Shown piece after piece: positions 8,885-17,069 of a DNA stretch of 64,000 nucleotides. Below the pieces are notes generated by a model that had not been told where the DNA came from, ran no database searches, and saw nothing but the letters and a program-made list of their open reading frames with translations. Source of the stretch: Lawsonibacter faecis (GTDB lineage Bacteria; Bacillota; Clostridia; Oscillospirales; Oscillospiraceae); assembly GCF_014287675.1 (NCBI RefSeq), contig NZ_JACOPQ010000001.1, positions 310,001 through 374,000 on the forward strand, read 5' to 3'. Each line of letters opens with the position of its first letter. Within the stretch, counting starts at the first letter, position 1. Position numbers and translations under genes: made by a program.

Positions 8885-9358
8885 GTGAGTTCGTTTGGTA
8901 CCAATGAATCCATTTGCCGCATCGTCGACCAGTACAGCCGGATGCTTCAAAAGCTGGCGCTGACCCGTCTCCCGCCCACAGACGCGGAGGACGTGGTCCA
9001 GGAGGTTTTCTTGAAGCTGATGACCGCGCGCCCTCATTTCCGGGATGAGGGCCACGAAAAAGCCTGGCTCATCCGCGCCACCCTGAACCGCGCCAGCGAC
9101 GTGCGCAGGGCGGCGGAGCGGAACAATCTCCCCCTCGACGAGGTGGAGCTGCCCGCCCAGGAGGACGTCCCCCAGCTCCTTTCGGCCGTACAGGCCCTCC
9201 CCAGCAAATACAGCGCTGTCATCCATCTTTTCTACTATGAAGGCTATTCCATCAAGGAAATATCGGAAATTCTGAAACTGCCTGCTTCAACCGTGGGTAC
9301 GCGGCTCTCCCGGGGACGGGAGAAGCTGAAGGAACTGCTAAAGGAGGACGCCTCATGA
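8885..9358 (+). CDS. ECF-type RNA polymerase sigma factor
   Basis: This is a small sigma-70 family factor of about 157 residues with region 2 (DAEDVVQEVFLKLM, then KAWLIRATLNRASD) and region 4 (SAVIHLFYYEGYSIKEISEIL, then STVGTRLSRGREKL). The GTG at 8885 is preferred to the TTG at 8876 because AAAGGGG sits nine bases before the GTG but touches the TTG. It overlaps the next gene by four bases (ATGA), the usual layout for an ECF sigma and its membrane anti-sigma partner. Confidence 0.92.
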   Translation: MSSFGTNESICRIVDQYSRMLQKLALTRLPPTDAEDVVQEVFLKLMTARPHFRDEGHEKAWLIRATLNRASDVRRAAERNNLPLDEVELPAQEDVPQLLSAVQALPSKYSAVIHLFYYEGYSIKEISEILKLPASTVGTRLSRGREKLKELLKEDAS

Positions 9359-10146
9359 ACCGTGACGACTACCGCGCCGCACTGGACCGGATCGAACTGA
9401 GCGAGGGCTTCCGGCAAGACACCATTCAAAAACTCACACGGGCGGCAGGGCAGCAAACAAAAAAGGAGACTGTTTTTATGAAGCCCAGACGCACTTTCAA
9501 AACCGGCCTGCTGGCCGCCGCTCTGGCGGTCGCTCTGATCGTATCCGCTGCCGCCGCCGTGTACCTGCTCACCCCAAAGGATGTCGCCGCTCACAACGAT
9601 GACCCCGTATTGGCCGATGCCTTTGCCAGCGGCGGGGCGATCTTGTCCAACCAGACAGCCGAGTCGGAGGGCTATACCTTTACCCTGGGCGGACTGGTCA
9701 GCGGAGCGGGCATCTCCAAGTACGCCCAGGACGTGGACGCGGCACGCACCTATGCGGTCGTCTCCGTGGCCAGGACCGACGGCACGCCCCTGGAAAATCT
9801 TGATGCCCCCTTCCACCTCTCCCCCCTGGTGGCGGGCTTTCAGCCCCACATGGTCAACGCCTGGACCTTGGGCGGCGGTTATACCTCCTTCCTGAGCGGC
9901 GGCGTGGCCTACTATCTCTTCGACTGCGAAAGCCTTGAGATTTTTGCCGACCACACCGTCTATCTGGCCGTCGGGCAGGAGCTCTCCGCAGGCAGCGATA
10001 CCTTTGCCATGGCGGAGGACGGGGCCATCTCCTTTGTCGAGGGGTATGAGGGTCCCCACGCCCTCTTTACCCTGCCCCTGGACGCCTCCAAGGCGGACAG
10101 TGCCGCGGTGGACCAGTTTCTGAAGGATACCGGCCTGATGCCCTGA
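9355..10146 (+). CDS. Putative membrane-anchored anti-sigma factor
   Basis: This 263-residue protein has a cytoplasmic N-terminus of about 50 residues, a single membrane helix (TGLLAAALAVALIVSAAAAV) at roughly 50-70, and an extracellular domain of about 190 residues starting LLTPKDVAAHNDD. It is translationally coupled to the ECF sigma gene by an ATGA overlap. That context and topology suggest it binds and inhibits the sigma factor until an envelope signal is sensed. No zinc-binding anti-sigma motif is seen, so it belongs to the DUF4179/RsgI-like style rather than the ZAS type. Confidence 0.75.
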   Translation: MNRDDYRAALDRIELSEGFRQDTIQKLTRAAGQQTKKETVFMKPRRTFKTGLLAAALAVALIVSAAAAVYLLTPKDVAAHNDDPVLADAFASGGAILSNQTAESEGYTFTLGGLVSGAGISKYAQDVDAARTYAVVSVARTDGTPLENLDAPFHLSPLVAGFQPHMVNAWTLGGGYTSFLSGGVAYYLFDCESLEIFADHTVYLAVGQELSAGSDTFAMAEDGAISFVEGYEGPHALFTLPLDASKADSAAVDQFLKDTGLMP

Positions 10147-10178
10147 TAACTCAAATACTGACCGAATCAGAAAGGCGG

Positions 10179-10445
10179 ATGAATATGGCGGCAGCCCGCT
10201 CCACCAGCCCCGCTCAGGGCCGCTCCACCTGCGTTGTGGGGCGCTGCTCCATCCCTGTCCGTCCGGTGAGAGATCTGCCGGACGGCGGGGTCTGCCTCGT
10301 ATGCGGCTCCGTCCGTGAGCAGGGCGGAGGACCATCCGGCTGCAAGGTTTACCAACTGGACGACTACCGCGCCGCGGTCAGGCCTCCCCCGCCGGACCGG
10401 CGGCGCAGGCGCAGCTTCTTTCTCGCGCGGCTGTTTCGTCCGTGA
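10179..10445 (+). CDS. Possible small Cys- and Arg-rich protein
   Basis: This 88-residue reading frame starts 32 bp after the anti-sigma gene, with an AAGGCGG-like ribosome site very close to the first ATG (a second ATG two codons on fits better). It contains four cysteines (VVGRCSI, VCLVCGSV, GGCKVYQL) that could bind metal, and a basic tail (PPDRRRRRSFFLARLF). I do not recognise a family. An overlapping frame on the other strand and the biased composition mean it may not be real; the terminator-like hairpin right after it is mild support. Confidence 0.35.
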   Translation: MNMAAARSTSPAQGRSTCVVGRCSIPVRPVRDLPDGGVCLVCGSVREQGGGPSGCKVYQLDDYRAAVRPPPPDRRRRRSFFLARLFRP

Positions 10446-10453
10446 ATATAAAT

Positions 10454-10491
10454 GGCAGGAGGCAGCTCCCAATTGGGAGCTGCCTCCTGCC
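10454..10491. terminator. Palindromic terminator-like hairpin between convergent genes
   Basis: The arms 10454-10470 and 10475-10491 (17 bp) are perfect complements around AATT, so the whole element is a palindrome. It lies between the plus-strand sigma operon and the minus-strand cysteine hydrolase gene. There is no real T run, so its efficiency is uncertain. Confidence 0.65.
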
Positions 10492-10500
10492 GTCTCTGAT

Positions 10501-11013
10501 TTAAATCACATCCACCTGACAGCCCCGCATGGCCTTGAGGGCGTTCTCGTGGCTCTCGGGTGTGACGCCCGCGCAGCAGGCGGCGTCCACCAGAACCCGC
10601 GCCTCGGGGAAGCGCGCCTTCAAAATCATGGCGTTGGAGATGACGCAGATATCGGTGCACAGACCCACCAGCTCAATCTCCTCCGGCTCGCCCAAATTGG
10701 CCGCAGCCTCCGCCAGGTCCAGAGAGCCAAAGGTGGGCTTGTCCACCAAAGCAGCGTCCCCAACGTCCAGGGAGGAGGTAATCTGCCACCCCTCGGTGCC
10801 CCAGATGCAGTGGGGCACGCTCAGGCGCCTGCCCTCCTGGGTGTCCAGATAGTCAGCCCCGTGGGTGTCCCGGGTGAAGAGGACCTTCCAGCCCTCCGAC
10901 CGGCGTGCGGCCAGCTTGTCCGCCACGGCGGGCACGATTTTGACCGCCTCGGCGGTCCCCAGCGCCCCGTCAATAAAGTCGTTCTGCATATCAATTACAA
11001 TGAGAAGTTTCAT
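10501..11013 (-). CDS. Nicotinamidase/isochorismatase-like cysteine hydrolase
   Basis: This 170-residue alpha/beta hydrolase of the cysteine-hydrolase family shows the full catalytic triad: Asp8 (IVIDMQNDF), Lys92 (VDKPTFGS) and Cys123 (CTDICVIS). The ATG at 11011-11013 is chosen because GGAGG lies eight bases upstream and the family always begins just before the first strand. Members split nicotinamide to nicotinate or hydrolyse related amides; this version is close to the clostridial nicotinamidase-like group. A role in NAD salvage is likely but not proven. Confidence 0.88.
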   Translation of the reverse strand: MKLLIVIDMQNDFIDGALGTAEAVKIVPAVADKLAARRSEGWKVLFTRDTHGADYLDTQEGRRLSVPHCIWGTEGWQITSSLDVGDAALVDKPTFGSLDLAEAAANLGEPEEIELVGLCTDICVISNAMILKARFPEARVLVDAACCAGVTPESHENALKAMRGCQVDVI

Positions 11014-11145
11014 ACCGTACGCCTCCGTTTTCAGTGTATTGCTATCATAACCTGAATCCAGCGGCAAAACAACTCTATTTTAGACATTCCTTCTGCCGCG
11101 GCCGAAGCTCCCTCTATATGGCACATGATTTCTTTGATCAAACAT

Positions 11146-11174
11146 TTGACTTCGTCTCCTTGTCCCGGTAAACT
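11146..11174 (+). promoter_or_regulatory. Sigma-A-type promoter for the PfkB kinase gene
   Basis: TTGACT (11146-11151), a 17-bp spacer and TAAACT (11169-11174) lie 84 bp upstream of the kinase start in the right orientation. The match is good but not perfect. Confidence 0.55.
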
Positions 11175-11258
11175 AAGCGTATATGGACTGTAGAACCAGA
11201 GCTTCCACAATGAATTTTCCGTGCCCTGCAGCATTTCCCGCTGAAGGAGGTTTCAGAG

Positions 11259-12158
11259 ATGAATCAGATCCTCTGCATCGGCTCGGTCAATCTGGACCAC
11301 ACCTATCAGGTTCCCCACATCGTCCGGCCCGGAGAGACCATCGCCTGCGCCGGCTACCGCCGCCACTGGGGCGGCAAGGGGCTCAACCAGGCCCTCGCGC
11401 TGGCCCGGGCGGGGGCGGACGTCCACCTGGCCGCCAGAGTCTCCGCCGCCGATCTGCCCGCCCTGGCGGCTCTGGGCGCGGAAAACGGCCTTGACACCGC
11501 CCTCACGGAGGGCTGCGCCTCCCCCACCGGCCACGCCGTTATCCAGGTGGACGGCAGCGGGCAGAACTGCATCGTCATCTACGCCGGGGCCAACGCCACC
11601 CTGGACGGCGATTTCGTCTCCGCCGCGCTGGCCCCCTTCGGCCCGGGAGACCTGCTTCTCCTCCAGAATGAGGTCCGCGACGTGCCCGGCATCCTCCGCG
11701 CCGCCAGGTCACGGGGGCTGACCGTGGCCCTCAACCCCTCCCCCGTCGACCCGGCCATGCGGGACTGGCCTCTGGAGGAGGCGGACCTTCTCATCCTCAA
11801 CGAGGTGGAGGGTGAGGCCCTCACCGGCAGCGCCGAGCCGGACGCGATTCTGGACGCGCTGGCCCGGCGCTGCCCCAGCACCCGGCTGGTCCTCACACTG
11901 GGCGGCAGCGGCTCCCGCTACCGCTTCGGCGGGGAGTCGCTCACCCAGCCCGTCTTCCGCGCCACAGCCGTGGACACCACCGCCGCAGGCGATACCTTTA
12001 CCGGCTACTTCCTCTCATCCTTCGTAAAGGACCGGACGGATATTTCCGCGGCTCTCTCCTCTGCGGCAAAGGCGGCGGCCATCGCCGTCTCCCGCAGGGG
12101 GGCCGCAGACTCCATCCCGTTCGCCGCGGAGGTGGCGGACTCGCAGCTGCGTCCATAG
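11259..12158 (+). CDS. PfkB-family carbohydrate kinase (ribokinase-like)
   Basis: This 299-residue kinase has the N-terminal PfkB signature (GGKGLNQALALARAG) and the C-terminal signature DTTAAGDTFTGYF with the catalytic Asp. AAGGAGG precedes the start at a good distance. The G-X-G-K-G-X-N-Q pattern is most like ribokinase, so phosphorylation of a pentose or nucleoside-derived sugar by ATP is likely, but no transporter or isomerase is adjacent to confirm it. The gene stands alone between its promoter and a terminator. Confidence 0.88.
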   Translation: MNQILCIGSVNLDHTYQVPHIVRPGETIACAGYRRHWGGKGLNQALALARAGADVHLAARVSAADLPALAALGAENGLDTALTEGCASPTGHAVIQVDGSGQNCIVIYAGANATLDGDFVSAALAPFGPGDLLLLQNEVRDVPGILRAARSRGLTVALNPSPVDPAMRDWPLEEADLLILNEVEGEALTGSAEPDAILDALARRCPSTRLVLTLGGSGSRYRFGGESLTQPVFRATAVDTTAAGDTFTGYFLSSFVKDRTDISAALSSAAKAAAIAVSRRGAADSIPFAAEVADSQLRP

Positions 12159-12186
12159 CCGTCCCCGGCCCGACTGAGCGATGAAC

Positions 12187-12218
12187 GTCCCCCGGCGGCC
12201 CTGAGGCCGCCGGGGGAC
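12187..12218 (+). terminator. GC-rich hairpin after the PfkB gene
   Basis: A 14-bp perfect stem (12187-12200 with 12205-12218) and a 4-base loop lie 29 bp after the kinase stop. It lacks a clear T run, so it may be a weak terminator or a 3' stabilising structure. Confidence 0.6.
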
Positions 12219-12317
12219 CATTGCCTATGGGTGATTTTATGCGATTGACATTTGATTTGGGGCCTGATAGAGTTAATCAGACACAGTTCGACATTTACCA
12301 CAGGAGGGGGCATCCGT

Positions 12318-12953
12318 ATGCAGCCGAAGGAAGAACCCGCCGCCGTCCCCACCGACGAGGCGCTGGCTCTGGCCGCCGCCGGCGGCGACCGCCGGGCAGA
12401 GGATCTGCTGGTGGCCAAGTACACCCGCTTTGTCCACGCCAAGGCGCGCCCCTATTTCCTCAGCGGCGGTGAGCGGGAGGACATTTTTCAGGAGGGTATG
12501 ATCGGCCTGCTGGAGGCGGTGCGGGGCTTCTCGCTGGAGAAGCACGTCTCCTTCATCGCTTTCGCGGACCTGTGCGTCACCCGCCAGATTCTGACGGCGG
12601 TGAGGACCTCCAGCCGGAAGAAGCACCAGCCGCTCAACTCCAGCGTCAGCATCGATCACGCCGCGGGCGGCGGGGAGGACAGCGGTCTGCTCCTGAGCAT
12701 CCCCGCCGACGGGGCGGAGTGCGAGCCGGAGACCATACTCCTCCAGGGTGAGCGGCGGCAGAAGCTGGCCCATCTCATCGCGGAGGCCCTCACGCCCCTG
12801 GAACAGACGGTCTTCGCCGGATATCTCCACGGCCTCACCTACCAGCAGATTGCCCAGGCTGCCCAGTGCAGTGTCAAGTCGGTGGACAACACCCTGCGGC
12901 GGGCGAAAAAGAAGCTGGAGGCCCGGATCGGCGGCAGCGCCGAGGATCGATAG
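12318..12953 (+). CDS. sigH: SigH-like sporulation sigma factor
   Basis: This 211-residue sigma-70 family factor matches the SigH (Spo0H) pattern: AKARPYFLSGGEREDIFQEG and GMIGLLEAVRGF in region 2, then TSSRKKHQPLNSSVSID, and region 4 ending QCSVKSVDNTLRRAKKKL. An AGGAGG-type site sets the start at 12318 rather than an upstream ATG. In Bacillus and Clostridia SigH directs early sporulation genes. The usual neighbours (rlmB, yacP, secE/nusG) are absent, so this could be a second SigH-type factor. It is flanked by terminators on both sides and so is monocistronic. Confidence 0.85.
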   Translation: MQPKEEPAAVPTDEALALAAAGGDRRAEDLLVAKYTRFVHAKARPYFLSGGEREDIFQEGMIGLLEAVRGFSLEKHVSFIAFADLCVTRQILTAVRTSSRKKHQPLNSSVSIDHAAGGGEDSGLLLSIPADGAECEPETILLQGERRQKLAHLIAEALTPLEQTVFAGYLHGLTYQQIAQAAQCSVKSVDNTLRRAKKKLEARIGGSAEDR

Positions 12954-12960
12954 TACGATA

Positions 12961-13006
12961 AAGCGCCCCCGGGAGAGAAATTTTTCTCCCGGGGGCGCTT
13001 TTTTGT
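12961..13006 (+). terminator. Strong rho-independent terminator after sigH
   Basis: A 16-bp perfect GC-rich stem (12961-12976 with 12985-13000) is followed by TTTTTT. It begins 7 bp after the sigma gene stop and abuts the convergent gene on the minus strand. Confidence 0.93.
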
Positions 13007-13621
13007 TCAGACGCCCAGCCAGCGGCTGCTCTCCTCGTAGAGCTTCCGGACGCTCTCGGGCCGATCCTCGCCGGCCATCTCGCCGTTGGGCACGCCGCCG
13101 TACTTCACCTGGCGGAGCATCATGTTGGCATAGGTGGGCCGGAACCTGGCCAGCTCCTCACGGCTGGCGTGGAAGGTGCCGTCGGTAAAGGCGGACTTCA
13201 TGGTGTCCTTCTCGTAGACGGCGTCCATGGTGACAATTTTCCAGAGTCCATCGCGCTTTTCCACCCGGTAGTGGAGCCTGGTATGGGTGGACAGGTCCAC
13301 GGTGTCGCCGTCCACCTCACAGCGGATCTGGATCGCGGTGATGCACTCCACAACGGCGCGGGCCCCGTTTTTCCAGACCAGGGTATCAAAAATTTTGTGC
13401 TTGGCGGGGGCGGGACGCTTTCGCGACCCCTCGATGAACGCATCCACGCCGCCCTTCATCCAGGAGACCACCACATAGGCGTCGTCATGGTAGCAGGTAC
13501 GCATCTCATCCCAGTGCATATAGTCCCTGCAATACCGCTCAAACTCAATGAGCTCCCGGATATTAACCTTGTCCATCACGTCTTCCATTGTGTTTTCGCC
13601 CATGCGGCACTGATAAAACAT
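13007..13621 (-). CDS. SnoaL/NTF2-like fold protein
   Basis: This 204-residue protein has the pattern of the SnoaL-like polyketide-cyclase/NTF2 superfamily: an N-terminal helix pair (IRELIEFERYCRDYMHWDEM), then YHDDAYVVVSWMKGGVDAFIEG, and later CEVDGDTVDLSTHTRLHYRV and KRDGLWKIVTMDAVYEKD. GGAGG nine bases upstream supports the start at 13621. Such proteins act as small-molecule isomerases, dehydratases or binding proteins; nothing nearby identifies the ligand. Confidence 0.72.
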   Translation of the reverse strand: MFYQCRMGENTMEDVMDKVNIRELIEFERYCRDYMHWDEMRTCYHDDAYVVVSWMKGGVDAFIEGSRKRPAPAKHKIFDTLVWKNGARAVVECITAIQIRCEVDGDTVDLSTHTRLHYRVEKRDGLWKIVTMDAVYEKDTMKSAFTDGTFHASREELARFRPTYANMMLRQVKYGGVPNGEMAGEDRPESVRKLYEESSRWLGV

Positions 13622-14084
13622 GGAAAAACACCTCCAATCGTATTTTTGTGCGGATGAATACCGCTTCTGCCCTCCCGGGCGGCCCGACGCTGAATCGGCT
13701 TGGGGATTTGGTCGCTGGTCAGACGGTTTCTCCGGGCGTATTTGACAAATAACGCGTCAGTTTTTGCTGCTCATATAATTAATTCTACAACCCTCCTCCT
13801 TTTCCCTCTGTGCAGAAGTACAAATCGCCCCCTGTTATCGCCGCAAAATCTGTTCCGGCGCACCACGGCGGTTCTCATTTTTTCTTTTTATTCTTAAGAC
13901 TAATAATTTGCCGTAATATTATGTCGAATTTAGTCTTAGGACCAGAGGAGTTCAGGGCGGTTGTGTCGAATTATTAAGCATAGTAATTGGGCGGGCGAAT
14001 ATATCTCCGGTGCCGCGTCAGAAAAGCTGCTCACTTTTCCGCCTATGCCGGGGAACTAAGAAATGAAAAAAAGGAGACTATGAA
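13622..14084. promoter_or_regulatory. Intergenic control region upstream of the TRAP/opine cluster, with dyad and direct repeats
   Basis: This 463-bp AT-rich stretch separates the SnoaL-like gene from the divergent catabolic cluster. A 9-bp inverted repeat, TAAGACTAA (13895-13903) and TTAGTCTTA (13930-13938), spans an AT-rich core, and TGTCGAATT occurs twice (13922-13930 and 13964-13972). These look like operator sites, perhaps for the CdaR-type regulator encoded inside the cluster. A GGAG ribosome site precedes the start of dctP. No clear -35/-10 pair was fixed. Confidence 0.5.
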
Positions 14085-15158
14085 ATGAAACATACCTGGA
14101 AGCAGCTTCGAACCCTTATCTCCTCCGCAGCCGCGGCCTCCCTGCTCCTCGTCTCCCTGTCCGCATGTCAGTCCGGCCAGCCCGCCGGTTCGCCCGCCGG
14201 CGGCGATTCCTCCAAGCCCTCGCAGGCCGTCACCATTAAGGTGTCCCACACCAATGCCGAGGGCGGCGGCACCGATCTGGCCGCCAAGGATTTTAAGGCC
14301 GCCGTGGACGCCGCCGACGCTTCCCTGGATATCCAGCTCTACGGCAATAACCAGCTGGGCGCGGAGCGCCCTGTGTTTGAGAGCGTGCTGACCGGCACCG
14401 TGGAGATGCAGATCATCAGCACCTCCGTGCTGGCCACCGTCATCCCCGAGGCATACGTGATGAACGTCCCCTTCCTCTTTAATGACGTAAACCAGTTCTG
14501 GGAGGTGGTCAACACCGACGCGTTCTACGACGTCTTCTCCACCTCCTTTGAGGCCAAGGGCCTGCACTTCCTGGGCTTTATGAACTGCAACGACCGCGCC
14601 GTGGCCAATACCGTGCGCGAGATTCACACCCCCGAGGATATGCACGGCATGAAAATCCGCGTGCTGGAGGGCGAGGTGTATACCGACCTCTTCACCGCCC
14701 TGGGCTGCAACACCTCCGTGGTCCCCATCACCGAGCTCTACACCTCCCTCTCCCAGGGCATGGTGGAGGGCGAGGACCTGGGCATCGCTTACCTGGTCCC
14801 CAACAAGTACGTGGAGGTTGAGAAGTACTACACCGACACCAACCACACTATGCAGCCCCTGGCCGCTATCGTCAACCTGAGCGTTTGGAACAAGCTCTCC
14901 GCCGACCAGCAGAAGGCGCTGGAGGACGCCGTAAAAGCCGCCGGCGACGGCGCCCGGGACCGCTACAGCTCCCTGCTGGAGGAGTACTACGCCACCGCCG
15001 AAAACGACTACGGCATGGTCATCACCCACCTGACCGACGAGGAGCGCCAGGCCTTCAAGGACGCCACCGCCGACGTCTCCGAAAAGTACGCCAATCTAAA
15101 CGAGGGGTGCAGGGCCACCTATGACGTGATACAGGAAATCATCACCGGCGGCAAGTAA
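14085..15158 (+). CDS. dctP: TRAP transporter substrate-binding lipoprotein (DctP family)
   Basis: This is the extracytoplasmic solute receptor of a tripartite ATP-independent transporter, 357 residues. It has a lipoprotein signal with lipobox LSAC (Cys28), a Gly/Ser/Pro linker and a mature domain beginning VTIKVSHTNAEGGGTDLAAKDF. The family signature is present around FLGFMNCNDRAVANTVREIHTPEDMHGMKIRV, whose Arg normally binds the substrate carboxylate. So the ligand is very probably an organic acid. It heads an operon with dctQ and dctM. Confidence 0.93.
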   Translation: MKHTWKQLRTLISSAAAASLLLVSLSACQSGQPAGSPAGGDSSKPSQAVTIKVSHTNAEGGGTDLAAKDFKAAVDAADASLDIQLYGNNQLGAERPVFESVLTGTVEMQIISTSVLATVIPEAYVMNVPFLFNDVNQFWEVVNTDAFYDVFSTSFEAKGLHFLGFMNCNDRAVANTVREIHTPEDMHGMKIRVLEGEVYTDLFTALGCNTSVVPITELYTSLSQGMVEGEDLGIAYLVPNKYVEVEKYYTDTNHTMQPLAAIVNLSVWNKLSADQQKALEDAVKAAGDGARDRYSSLLEEYYATAENDYGMVITHLTDEERQAFKDATADVSEKYANLNEGCRATYDVIQEIITGGK

Positions 15159-15188
15159 CGGCCGCCCCGAGAGAAAGCGAGTGGGACA

Positions 15189-15737
15189 ATGTATCGTGCG
15201 ATCAAACGCGTTTACAAGAAGATAGACCTCATCGAGCAGTACCTGCTGGGCGGCATCTTCCTGCTGCTGTCCATCGTCATCTTCTACACCATCGTCAACC
15301 GCGCATTCGGCGGGATTGGCCTGACCTGGCTGGAGGAGTTCGCCCGCTCCATCCTGATCTGCACCACCTTTTACGCGGGCTGCGTCGCCACCAGCGAGGA
15401 CCGCCTGACCAAGCTGACCCTGATTCCCGACATGCTGAGCAAGAAAAAGGCCGCCCTGCTGCGGCTCGTCACCAACCTGGCAAGCGGGCTGTTCATGCTG
15501 TGGCTGGGCATTGCCGCCGTGCGCAACACCGTCAACATCAAGTTTTTGGGCATGGAGACCACCACTCTGGGCATACAGACCTGGGTGCTGTACCTCATCA
15601 TGACCGTGGGCATTCTGGGCCTGGCCCTGCGGATGCTTATCGGCACCTATGACTATATTCAGCAGTTCCGCGCCGCGGACGACCGCAAGCTCTCCGACCA
15701 GGAGAAGTTTGAAGAGCTGAAGGAAAAGGGGGAGTGA
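15189..15737 (+). CDS. dctQ: TRAP transporter small permease (DctQ family)
   Basis: This 182-residue membrane protein has four hydrophobic segments and the DctQ pattern (LTWLEEFARSILICTTFYAGCVA). It starts 30 bp after dctP and ends 4 bp before dctM. The small subunit associates with DctM and is needed for sodium-driven uptake in TRAP systems. Confidence 0.92.
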   Translation: MYRAIKRVYKKIDLIEQYLLGGIFLLLSIVIFYTIVNRAFGGIGLTWLEEFARSILICTTFYAGCVATSEDRLTKLTLIPDMLSKKKAALLRLVTNLASGLFMLWLGIAAVRNTVNIKFLGMETTTLGIQTWVLYLIMTVGILGLALRMLIGTYDYIQQFRAADDRKLSDQEKFEELKEKGE

Positions 15738-15741
15738 CGTT

Positions 15742-17022
15742 ATGTGGGGTATTTTAGGCGCCTGCTTCCTGCTCTTCCTCTTTGCGGGCATCCCCATCGC
15801 CCTGGTCATGTATATGGCCGCGGCCCTGGGCATCACCGCCTTTGCCGGGTTTGATCCCACCATCCTGGTCCAGCAGCTCTTCAGCGGGCTGGACAGCTTT
15901 ACCAGTCTTGCGGTCCCCCTGTTCATTATCTCCGGCGGCATCGCCGCCAACGGCGGGACCTCCCGGAGCCTCATCGACGTGATACAAGTGATTTTCGGCC
16001 GCTTCCGGGGCAGTCTGGCCATCTCCACCGTGGTCGCCAGCGCCTTCTTCGCCGCCATCACCGGCACCACCCTGGCCACCATCGTGGCCATCGGAGCCAT
16101 CATGATCCCCGCGCTGCTCAAGGCCGGCTACCCCAAGAAATTCGCCTGCGGCATCGTCTGCGCCGGCGGCACACTGGGCATTCTGATCCCGCCCAGCGTG
16201 CCCATGGTCAACCTGAGCGTGGCCATGGGCTCCTCGGTGGCCAAGCAGTTCACCGCCGGCTTTGTGCCCGGCGTCCTCCTGGCCCTCATCTGGTGCGTCA
16301 TGGTGGTCTTCTACTGCCGTAAGGCCAAAATTGACGACCGCAAGTACTACACCAGGGCCGAGAGCGTCAAGGCCTTCAAGAACGGCATACTGGCCATTCT
16401 GTACCCTGTCATTGTGCTGGGCAGCATCTACGGCGGCTTCGCCACCCCCACCGAGGCGGCGGTCATCTCCATCGTCTATGTCTCCCTGGTGGAGCTGTTC
16501 TTCTACAAGTCCATCAAGCTCCCGGACCTGCTCAGGTCCGCGGGCCAGGCGGCCGTCACCGGCGGCGGCATCCTGATGCTGGTGGCCGGCGCGAAGGCCA
16601 TCAGCTGGTTCGTGGCCGCCAACCAAATCCCCGCGGCCGTGGCCTCCTTCATCTCCGCCAACATCTCCAGCCGCTTTGTCTTCCTCATCCTGCTCATCGT
16701 CATCTTCCTGGTGTTGGGAATGTTCCTGGATATCATTCCGCTGACCTACATCCTGGGCCCCATCCTGGCCACCACCCTGACCAACTTCGGCGTGGACTTT
16801 GCACAGTTCGGCATCATCTGTATCCTCTGCTGCCAGCTGGGCAACCTGACGCCCCCCTTCGGCATGTGCCTGTTCATGACCATGGGCGTGGCAAAGGAGT
16901 CGCTGCCCAATGTGGCGAAGGGCGCGGTGCCATTCATCGTCAGCATGGCGGCCTTCGCTCTGGTCTGCGCCTTTGTGCCGCAAATCTCCATGTGGCTGCC
17001 CCGTCTGCTTGGCTTCACCTGA
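15742..17022 (+). CDS. dctM: TRAP transporter large permease (DctM family)
   Basis: This is the main permease of the TRAP system, 426 residues with about 12 membrane segments. Typical DctM stretches are LTNFGVDFAQFGIICILCCQ and TPPFGMCLFMTMGVA, together with PTEAAVISIVY. It would import an organic acid with sodium for the enzymes encoded downstream. Confidence 0.94.
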   Translation: MWGILGACFLLFLFAGIPIALVMYMAAALGITAFAGFDPTILVQQLFSGLDSFTSLAVPLFIISGGIAANGGTSRSLIDVIQVIFGRFRGSLAISTVVASAFFAAITGTTLATIVAIGAIMIPALLKAGYPKKFACGIVCAGGTLGILIPPSVPMVNLSVAMGSSVAKQFTAGFVPGVLLALIWCVMVVFYCRKAKIDDRKYYTRAESVKAFKNGILAILYPVIVLGSIYGGFATPTEAAVISIVYVSLVELFFYKSIKLPDLLRSAGQAAVTGGGILMLVAGAKAISWFVAANQIPAAVASFISANISSRFVFLILLIVIFLVLGMFLDIIPLTYILGPILATTLTNFGVDFAQFGIICILCCQLGNLTPPFGMCLFMTMGVAKESLPNVAKGAVPFIVSMAAFALVCAFVPQISMWLPRLLGFT

Positions 17023-17069
17023 CCGGCGCAGTCAACTTCGTTCTTCTCAATCATTGGAGGTAATCCCAA

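Noticed and set aside
10454..10491. The perfect palindrome as a regulator binding site
   Set aside because: It sits between the 3' ends of convergent genes, away from any promoter, so a terminator or 3' structure is more likely.
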